Below are positions 15,115 to 21,049 of a stretch of 37,758 nt of DNA, piece after piece (positions within the stretch are counted from its first letter, which is position 1; every line of letters starts with the position of its first letter). The DNA is from JALXDT01 sp964634755 (GTDB lineage: Bacteria; Acidobacteriota; Aminicenantia; JAMOAD01), in the NCBI GenBank assembly GCA_964634755.1, contig CAZWJH010000013.1:1-37758 (forward strand), in the 5' to 3' direction. Both the position numbers and the translations under genes were made by a program. Below the pieces are notes generated by a model. That model was not told the DNA's origin and did no database searches. It worked only from the letters and a program-made list of their open reading frames with translations.

Positions 15115-16674
15115 ATGAAGAAGACTATACTTTTTTTATTAATAGTTTTATTTTTAAGCTCATTTGTTATGGCTGACAACAACAAGGTTCTAAAGTTATC
15201 TCTTGAACAGTGTATTACTCAAGGTTTAAAAAAGAATCTTGATTTGAATATTGAAGTTTTAACTTATAAGGAAAGTGTTGAAGGAGTTTCTTCCTCTTGG
15301 GGGCTCTTCATACCTCAGCTTGACTTTCAATTGAGTGAGAGAAGGACAAAGTCTCCTTCGTCTTCTTTCTTGGAAGGTGCCGAGATTACGAAAACTGACG
15401 CTTCAACATACAACCTGCAGTTATCTCAGAAGCTTCCTACAGGAGCTGATTTGAGTTTAAATCTCCAAAGTACTAAGACAGAGACAAATAATAGATTTTA
15501 TGGATTCAACCCAAGTTATAGTACAAGGTTAACTTTAAACTTTACTCAGCCACTTTTAAAGGGGTTTGGGCCTCTTGTAACTAAAAAAGAGATATTGATA
15601 GCTACAAATAACAAGAAAGCAGCTCTTTACTCATTAAAACAGAAGGTTATGGACATAGTTTATTCTATTGAAGAGGCTTATTGGAATTTGGTTTATGCGA
15701 AGATGAATTTGAAAGTTAAAGAAGAGGCTTTGAGACTTGCAAAAGATCTTTTAAGAAAAAACGAGAAACAGGTAGAAGTCGGTACTCTTGCTCCGATAGA
15801 GATAATGGCTGCAAAGTCAGAAGTGGCGACACGCGAAAGCGAGATAATCCAGGCCAAAGCAACCATAGAACAAGCTGAAGACAATTTAAAGAAAATGCTT
15901 AATATAGTTGATTTTGAGAAAAACTGGGATTATAAAATTGAACCTGTTGATATTCCTAAGACAGAGGTTAATTTTACTATCCCAAATATAAATGAGGCTA
16001 TTGAAATTGCCAAAAACAATAATCCTGTTTTAAAACAGCAAAAATTTAATTTTAAGAATAAAGAGATAAATCTTAAAGTTGCTAAAAATCAAATGTTACC
16101 CACACTAGACCTTCAGGCAAGTTATTGGACAACTGGATTATCAGGAGATAGAATTCTCTACGAAAATAATGATTTTTTTAGGGGTGAAATTATAGGTATT
16201 ATTAAGGGAGATCCTACAGATTCTTTAAAAGATGCTCTTAAATCAATTTACAATAATTGGTCTGTTAGTTTAAATTTAAAAATACCTCTTTCAAATAGTG
16301 CTTTAAAAGCTCAATATGCGTCCGCAAAGATTCAATATGATAAATCCCTTTTACAAATTAAAACCACTGAGCAAAGTGTAATTCAAGAAATAAGGAATGC
16401 TATAAGAGAGGTGGAATCCTCATTAAAAATGGTTCATGCAACAAGGATTGCGAGAGAGCTTGCAAAGTCCAAACTTGACGCAGAAATAAAAAAACTTGAA
16501 ACAGGTTTGAGTACAAACTATCAGGTGATTCAATATCAAAAGGATTATGAGCAGAGTAAATCTTCCGAGGTAAAGGCTATCATAGATTTAAATATTGCAG
16601 TTTTAAAATTTAAAAAAGCAATAGGTACTCTCCTTGATGATTATGGAATAAAGTTCAAAGAGGTTTTAAAATAA
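15115..16674 (+). CDS. TolC-family outer-membrane efflux protein
   Basis: This 519-aa protein starts with a Sec signal peptide (MKKTILFLLIVLFLSSFVMA). It then shows the duplicated outer-membrane-efflux architecture of TolC: long alpha-helical stretches rich in K, E and A (EEALRLAKDLLRKNEKQVEVGTLAP, the typical GTxAPxE motif) and beta-strand-like segments such as LPTGADLSLNLQSTK. It should form a trimeric channel through the outer membrane. No inner-membrane pump or adaptor gene is next to it. An upstream in-frame ATG at 15097 precedes the AAGGAG site (15101-15106), so the start is 15115. This gene is the best evidence that the cell has an outer membrane. Confidence 0.92.
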   Translation: MKKTILFLLIVLFLSSFVMADNNKVLKLSLEQCITQGLKKNLDLNIEVLTYKESVEGVSSSWGLFIPQLDFQLSERRTKSPSSSFLEGAEITKTDASTYNLQLSQKLPTGADLSLNLQSTKTETNNRFYGFNPSYSTRLTLNFTQPLLKGFGPLVTKKEILIATNNKKAALYSLKQKVMDIVYSIEEAYWNLVYAKMNLKVKEEALRLAKDLLRKNEKQVEVGTLAPIEIMAAKSEVATRESEIIQAKATIEQAEDNLKKMLNIVDFEKNWDYKIEPVDIPKTEVNFTIPNINEAIEIAKNNNPVLKQQKFNFKNKEINLKVAKNQMLPTLDLQASYWTTGLSGDRILYENNDFFRGEIIGIIKGDPTDSLKDALKSIYNNWSVSLNLKIPLSNSALKAQYASAKIQYDKSLLQIKTTEQSVIQEIRNAIREVESSLKMVHATRIARELAKSKLDAEIKKLETGLSTNYQVIQYQKDYEQSKSSEVKAIIDLNIAVLKFKKAIGTLLDDYGIKFKEVLK

Positions 16675-16725
16675 GATAATTAATTTTTTATATCCCTGTT
16701 TTTTTGGTACTTTTTTTGATAATTA

Positions 16726-16734
16726 TGTTATAAT
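16726..16734 (+). promoter_or_regulatory. Extended -10 promoter for the cold-shock gene
   Basis: TGTTATAAT (TATAAT 16729-16734). A TTGGTA at 16704-16709 gives a 19-bp spacer, a poor -35. The leader would be only about 24 bases, shorter than the long structured leaders of E. coli cspA-type genes. It shares TATGTTATAATAA with the promoter at 4616. Confidence 0.6.
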
Positions 16735-16764
16735 AAGTTTTCAATAAGTTTTAAGGAATGTATT

Positions 16765-16968
16765 ATGGTAAAAGGTACTGTAAAATGGTTTAATGCCAAA
16801 AAAGGTTTCGGTTTTATTCATGTTGAAAATGGTGAAGATGTTTTTGTGCATTACTCAAACATCGAAAAAGAAGGTTATAAAACCTTGGAAGAGGGAGAAG
16901 AAGTCACCTTTGAGATCGTTCAGGGGGAAAAAGGCCCTCAGGCGACTCATGTGAAAGTAATAGGCTAA
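16765..16968 (+). CDS. Cold-shock domain protein (CspA family)
   Basis: This 67-aa single cold-shock domain is full length. RNP1 is KGFGFI (13-18) and RNP2 is VFVHY (26-30); the opening MVKGTVKWFNAKKGFGFI is near-consensus. It binds single-stranded RNA/DNA and acts as an RNA chaperone. It is monocistronic, with its own promoter, an AAGGA ribosome site and a strong terminator 30 bases after the stop. Cold induction cannot be judged from the sequence. Confidence 0.96.
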   Translation: MVKGTVKWFNAKKGFGFIHVENGEDVFVHYSNIEKEGYKTLEEGEEVTFEIVQGEKGPQATHVKVIG

Positions 16969-16998
16969 CTTATCCCGAAAAAAAAGAATTTAATTATA

Positions 16999-17032
16999 GA
17001 TAGAGGGTATTTTTGCCCTCTATCTTCTTTTT
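16999..17032 (+). terminator. Rho-independent terminator of the cold-shock gene
   Basis: A perfect 9-bp stem GATAGAGGG/CCCTCTATC (16999-17007 with 17016-17024) and an 8-base loop are followed by TTCTTTTT. Confidence 0.92.
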
Positions 17033-17095
17033 AATTAAAAAGTGTAAAAGTAGAAGCAAAAAATGTGAATTTTTTTAAGAGAAAAGATCTTAAGC

Positions 17096-17124
17096 TTGAA
17101 AAAAAAGGTTTTTTTTGATATAAA
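17096..17124 (+). promoter_or_regulatory. Promoter of tRNA-Leu
   Basis: TTGAAA (17096-17101), a 17-bp spacer and TATAAA (17119-17124), the latter preceded by TGA. The tRNA begins 13 bases after the -10. Confidence 0.7.
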
Positions 17125-17136
17125 TTACTACTTTAA

Positions 17137-17221
17137 GCTGGGGTGGCGGAATTGGTAGACGCAAGGGACTTAAAATCCCTCGGGCCTTGAGCCTGTGCGG
17201 GTTCGAGTCCCGCCCTCAGCA
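17137..17221 (+). tRNA. tRNA-Leu (UAA)
   Basis: This 85-nt class II tRNA has acceptor stem GCTGGGG/CCTCAGC with one G-U pair, anticodon stem AGGGA/TCCCT, loop CTTAAAA with anticodon TAA (17171-17173), a long variable arm (CGGGCCTTGAGCCTGT) and T-arm GCGGGTTCGAGTCCCGC. The discriminator is A73, as tRNA-Leu requires. CCA is not encoded. The next gene starts 32 bases downstream with no clear terminator between. Confidence 0.97.
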
Positions 17222-17252
17222 TTTAATTTAAACCATTCATCGGGAGGCTCCT

Positions 17253-17687
17253 ATGGACAGTTTTTTTAATCTTAATAAGTATGAATCATTTGCGGATTTT
17301 ATCTCTGACGCTATAAAAGAGAAAAATATTACAAGACAGAGACTTGCTGAGCTTCTGGATATTCACCCTGCAAAAGTTTATCGTTGGGTTAGTGGAGCTT
17401 CTCTTCCTAAACCTGATGCTGTCGTAAGAATTGCCCATTTTTTTAATTTAAGTAGAGATGATATAAATAATTTAATAGAGAAACAAAAGAAGGTAAAGTA
17501 TAAAAAGAGAGGTAGGAAAAGAAAAGAAGAGGGGATAAAAAAGGAAAACAGCAAAATAAGAGAGGGAATAGAAGAACTTATGAAGAGGAGAGATAAATTA
17601 AAAGAAAATTTTTTTGGAGTTTTAAAAGAGTTTATTGATCTTGAGGTTGAAATAGCCTTGCAGAGAAAGACTGAGAAAAAAGATTGA
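17253..17687 (+). CDS. XRE-family helix-turn-helix protein with basic/coiled-coil tail
   Basis: This 144-aa protein has a Cro/CI-type HTH at residues ~20-70 (TRQRLAELLDIHPAKVYRWVS, then LPKPDAVVRIAHFFNLSRDDI). A strongly basic linker follows (KYKKRGRKRK), then a helical, charged C-terminal segment (~100-140) that may dimerise. It is probably a DNA-binding regulator, but there is no clue to its targets. The ribosome site GGGAGG (17242-17247) supports the ATG. Lying 31 bases after tRNA-Leu with no terminator, it may be read through from the tRNA promoter. There are no integrase or phage genes nearby, so the tRNA is not an evident insertion site. Confidence 0.85.
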   Translation: MDSFFNLNKYESFADFISDAIKEKNITRQRLAELLDIHPAKVYRWVSGASLPKPDAVVRIAHFFNLSRDDINNLIEKQKKVKYKKRGRKRKEEGIKKENSKIREGIEELMKRRDKLKENFFGVLKEFIDLEVEIALQRKTEKKD

Positions 17688-17752
17688 AACATTTATATTG
17701 TAAATAAAAATTATTTGTGGTATTTTATAACTACTGAAAAAGGAGGTGGAGA

Positions 17753-19228
17753 ATGAAAAAGAGTGTTGTATTTGGTTTGGGAGCTCTTATTGTTGGCTTT
17801 TTACTTGGCGGTTGGTTCTTTGGAAATCTTAACACTCCCAAGAAGCCTTTTGTAGATTCTCCTAAAACGGTTTTTGCTAAGACAGTGCCTGTTGTGAATA
17901 ATTCTTCTTTTGTAGAAACCGCAAAAAAAGTTACTTCGGCAGTAGTTAAAATACTTTCTACTGTAGAAATTACTCAACAGTATTCACCTTTTTCTTTTGG
18001 GGATGATTTTTTTGGAGATGATTTCTGGAAAAGATTTTTTGGAGTTCCTCAAAAAAGAAGAGTACAAGGGCTTGGTTCAGGTTTCTTTATTTCAAAAAAT
18101 GGTTATATCGTGACTAATAATCATGTGGTAGATAAAGCAACAAAAGTGGAAGTTTATACTTATGATGGTACAAGATACAAGGCAAAAATTATTGGTAAAG
18201 ATCCTAAAACAGATTTGGCACTTATAAAAATAAAGGGGAACAATTTTCCTTTTCTACCATTAGGTGATTCTTCAAAAGTTCAGGTTGGAGAATGGGTAAT
18301 GGCTATTGGAAATCCTCTGGGGACAGAATTTTCTGTTACAGCTGGAATTATATCTGCAAAGGGAAGGCAGCTTGGTGTAGCTGATTATGCTGATTTTATC
18401 CAGACAGATGCTGCTATTAATAAAGGAAATTCTGGAGGACCTTTGGTAAATCTAAGAGGAGAAGTAATTGGTGTGAACTCTGTTATTTTAACTCCCAATG
18501 AAGGTTCTGTTGGTATAGGTTTTGCAATACCATCTAATCTTGTAAAAGTAATTGTAAGCGAATTAAAGACAAATGGAAAAGTTATAAGAGGGTGGCTTGG
18601 TGTAGCTATTCAAGATATTTCCCCTGAGGATAAAGATGCTCTTGGGTTGAAGAATACAAGAGGAGCTTTAATTTCTCAAGTTACACCAGGCAGTCCAGCG
18701 GATAAATATGGCCTTAAGCCTTATGATGTGATTGTAAGTATCAATGGGAAAAAGATTAAAAATTCAACAGAGCTTAAAGTTATAATTGGAGCTACAAAGC
18801 CTGAAACAGTTGTAAGTTTAGGCATTATTCGGGAGGGAAAATTAATAACAAAAAGAGTAAAGATAGGAAAATTAGGAGAAAAAGGGGATAAAACTCAATC
18901 TCAACCATCTGAAAGAGAAGAAGTCAATCTTGGAATGAACTTAATTACTTTGAATAAAAACATTGCTGATAATTACAATATTCCCTTTTCAAAAGGTGTT
19001 CTTGTAGTAAGTGTTAAGCCTTATTCCCCTGCTGATGAAGCTGGGATAATAAGGGGGGACATAATCGTGGAAGTTAACAGAGTAAGAGTTCTTAATGTTT
19101 CACAGTTTAAAAGACTAATTTCAAGGGCAAGGAGAAAAGGGAAAAGAGCTGTAATGCTGAAGATAAGAAGAATTGCAAGAGATGGAAGCTTTTTTGAAAT
19201 ATTGAGGAGTATTAGCCTTTTACAATGA
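17753..19228 (+). CDS. HtrA/DegP-type periplasmic serine protease with two PDZ domains
   Basis: This 491-aa protein has an N-terminal membrane anchor or signal (residues 5-24, VVFGLGALIVGFLLGGWFFG). A trypsin-like domain follows with the catalytic triad H124 (TNNHVVD), D154 (DPKTDLALIKI) and S227 (GNSGGPL). Two PDZ domains come next (~275-365 around GWLGVAIQDISPED, and ~390-485 around GVLVVSVKPYSPADEAGI). It should degrade or refold damaged envelope proteins. An F/D-rich LA-type loop (SFGDDFFGDDFWKRFFG) precedes the triad, as in DegP/DegQ proteins. The ribosome site AGGAGGTG is near perfect. The stop overlaps the next ATG by 4 bases. Confidence 0.94.
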   Translation: MKKSVVFGLGALIVGFLLGGWFFGNLNTPKKPFVDSPKTVFAKTVPVVNNSSFVETAKKVTSAVVKILSTVEITQQYSPFSFGDDFFGDDFWKRFFGVPQKRRVQGLGSGFFISKNGYIVTNNHVVDKATKVEVYTYDGTRYKAKIIGKDPKTDLALIKIKGNNFPFLPLGDSSKVQVGEWVMAIGNPLGTEFSVTAGIISAKGRQLGVADYADFIQTDAAINKGNSGGPLVNLRGEVIGVNSVILTPNEGSVGIGFAIPSNLVKVIVSELKTNGKVIRGWLGVAIQDISPEDKDALGLKNTRGALISQVTPGSPADKYGLKPYDVIVSINGKKIKNSTELKVIIGATKPETVVSLGIIREGKLITKRVKIGKLGEKGDKTQSQPSEREEVNLGMNLITLNKNIADNYNIPFSKGVLVVSVKPYSPADEAGIIRGDIIVEVNRVRVLNVSQFKRLISRARRKGKRAVMLKIRRIARDGSFFEILRSISLLQ

Positions 19229-20067
19229 GAATTGATAAACTTCAAGCCTCTGGAAATGATTTTATTATTGTTGAAGGAGAGGAGTTCAACAATCTTGTTA
19301 GAAAAGAGATAGCCTTGAAAGTTTGCGATCGTCATTTTGGAGTAGGCGCGGACGGTATTGTTTTTTTGAACTTAAAAGAGAATAATAAATTTGATTTTAG
19401 AATTTGGAATAACAATGGCACAGAGGCTGAAATTTCAGGGAATGGATTGATTAATGCGGGGGCATATGTTGCTTTAAAGTACAGGGAAAGGATAGAAGAT
19501 ACTGTGATTTTTCTCACAAAAGCTGGTGAGAGAGATGTTAAGATTTTGGAAGTAAAAAACCATACTGTAAAACTTAAAGTAGATATGGGACAACCTCTTT
19601 TCTCTTCAGATGATATTCCCTTTTATGATGGTACAAGTTATCAAAAAATTGTTGATTATCCTTTGAATATTAATAGAAGAGTTTATAATGTAACAATCCT
19701 TTCGATGGGAAATCCTCATACTGTTGTGTTCCTTGATAGTTTTCCATCTTCTTTTGAATTGCAACAGATAGGAAGAGAAATTGAATCTCATGCATTTTTC
19801 CCCAATAGAACTAATGTAGAATTTGTTAAAATTATTAATAGAAGCAATATAGAAGTACTATTTTGGGAAAGAGGGGTTGGTGAGACTCTGTCTTCCGGAA
19901 GTGGTTCTTCAGCGGCTGTTATAGCAGGTCGGTTAAAGGGTGCGCTTGATGAAGTAGTCTCAGTGAAAACTAAAGCTGGGGACATTATAATTGAATGTAT
20001 GGAAGAGAAAGTTTACTTAAATGGGGTTTCTCAACATATTTTGAGCGGAGAATTTTTTGTAAAGTAA
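19225..20067 (+). CDS. Diaminopimelate epimerase (DapF) homologue lacking both catalytic cysteines
   Basis: This 280-aa protein has the full DapF length and two-lobed pattern: ASGNDFIIVEGEE at the N-terminus, GVGADGIV, NNNGTEAEISGNG, MGNPHTVVF, NRTNVEFV and ERGVGETLSSGSGSSAA. DapF converts LL- to meso-diaminopimelate for lysine and peptidoglycan, using two cysteines as acid and base, found in the CGNG motif and in ERGxGETxAC. Here both positions are serine: S71 (ISGNG) and S224 (LSSGSG). The usual Arg after GNG is also changed (GNGLINAG). All other fold motifs are kept, so this is not random decay. It may be a different epimerase, an altered-mechanism enzyme or a non-catalytic homologue. It overlaps htrA by 4 bases, so the two are coupled. 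Confidence 0.85.
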   Translation: MRIDKLQASGNDFIIVEGEEFNNLVRKEIALKVCDRHFGVGADGIVFLNLKENNKFDFRIWNNNGTEAEISGNGLINAGAYVALKYRERIEDTVIFLTKAGERDVKILEVKNHTVKLKVDMGQPLFSSDDIPFYDGTSYQKIVDYPLNINRRVYNVTILSMGNPHTVVFLDSFPSSFELQQIGREIESHAFFPNRTNVEFVKIINRSNIEVLFWERGVGETLSSGSGSSAAVIAGRLKGALDEVVSVKTKAGDIIIECMEEKVYLNGVSQHILSGEFFVK

Positions 20068-20077
20068 GAGAGGAGTA

Positions 20078-20106
20078 TTGAAAAAATAGATTAAAAATAT
20101 TACAAT
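20078..20106 (+). promoter_or_regulatory. Promoter for rplS-rnhB
   Basis: TTGAAA (20078-20083), a 17-bp spacer and TACAAT (20101-20106), with the rplS ATG 32 bases downstream of the -10. Confidence 0.65.
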
Positions 20107-20137
20107 ATAGCGGTAAATTTTTAAAGGAGATGAGAAA

Positions 20138-20479
20138 ATGGATTTATTGTCAAAAGTTGAGAAGGAGTATTTAAAAAAAGAGGTTCCTGTTTTTAATATT
20201 GGAGATACTGTAAAAGTCTCAGTAAAAGTTAAGGAAGGAGAAAAAGAGAGAACTCAAATATATGAAGGTGTTGTTATTGCAAGAAAGGGCGCCGGTATTA
20301 GAGAAACTTTTACAGTAAGAAGAGTTTCTTATGGTATTGGTGTAGAAAGAATTTTCCCGATTCATTCTCCCACAGTACAGGGCATAAAAGTCGTAAGAAG
20401 AGGTATTGTTAGAAGATCAAAACTTTATTATTTAAGGGATCTGGTAGGTAAAAAAGCCAGAATAAAAGAGAGGAGATAG
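20138..20479 (+). CDS. rplS: 50S ribosomal protein L19
   Basis: This 113-aa full-length L19 shows FNIGDTVKVSVKVKEGEKER, YEGVVIARKGAGI, ETFTVRRVSYGIGVERIFPIHSP and the C-terminal RRSKLYYLRDLVGKKARIKE. It lies at the 30S-50S interface of the ribosome. The ribosome site is AAAGGAGA. It is followed directly by rnhB, a common bacterial gene order; the usual upstream partner trmD is not here. Confidence 0.97.
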   Translation: MDLLSKVEKEYLKKEVPVFNIGDTVKVSVKVKEGEKERTQIYEGVVIARKGAGIRETFTVRRVSYGIGVERIFPIHSPTVQGIKVVRRGIVRRSKLYYLRDLVGKKARIKERR

Positions 20480-21037
20480 TTGGGTGAAGAATTAATAGTT
20501 GCGGGTGTAGATGAAGTTGGAAGGGGGGCTCTGTTTGGGCCTATTTTTGCAGCAGCTGTAGTTTACCGAAAAAACAAAATCCCGGGGGGAATTAAAGATT
20601 CTAAAAAATTAACTACAAGACAGAGAGAAAAATTTTTTGAAAAAATAGAAAAAACTGCTGAAGATATCTCTGTAAGTTTTATTTCAAACTTTGAAATAGA
20701 TGAAAAAAATATTCAATATGCTAATATTAAGTGTATGAGAGAGGCCGTTCTAGGACTTAGAAAAAATTTTAATATTGTTTATGTTGATGGATTTAGAATA
20801 AAAGATCTTCCTTATGAACAAAGGGTCATAATAAAGGGGGATGAAAAGATTCCTGTTATCGCAGCAGCCTCAATAATTGCCAAAGTTTTAAGAGATCATC
20901 TGTTGGTTCACTTTTCCAAGTTTTTTCCAGAATACAAACTTTATAAAAACAAGGGCTATTGCACAAGAGAGCATAAGGAAGCTGTTTATAAATTTGGAAG
21001 GACTCTTTTTCATAGGTTATCTTTTAAAATTAATTAA
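20480..21037 (+). CDS. rnhB: Ribonuclease HII
   Basis: This 185-aa protein has the RNase HII signature AGVDEVGRGALFGP (D11, E12), the later carboxylate in VYVDGFRI, and AAASIIAKVLRDHLL with its catalytic Asp. It removes ribonucleotides from DNA and RNA from hybrids. The start is TTG at 20480, with AGGAG (20471-20475) four bases upstream and no ATG or GTG before the catalytic motif. The first codon follows directly on the rplS stop codon, indicating translational coupling. Confidence 0.93.
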   Translation: MGEELIVAGVDEVGRGALFGPIFAAAVVYRKNKIPGGIKDSKKLTTRQREKFFEKIEKTAEDISVSFISNFEIDEKNIQYANIKCMREAVLGLRKNFNIVYVDGFRIKDLPYEQRVIIKGDEKIPVIAAASIIAKVLRDHLLVHFSKFFPEYKLYKNKGYCTREHKEAVYKFGRTLFHRLSFKIN

Positions 21038-21049
21038 AAGGGGAGATAA

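Noticed and set aside
17137..17221. tRNA-Leu as an integration site for a mobile element
   Set aside because: No integrase, no repeated tRNA 3' end and no change in gene style on either side.
17378..17692. 104-codon - strand open frame opposite the XRE gene
   Set aside because: The translation is Ser/Phe/Leu-rich, as expected from antisense of a Lys/Glu-rich gene; it has no start signal.
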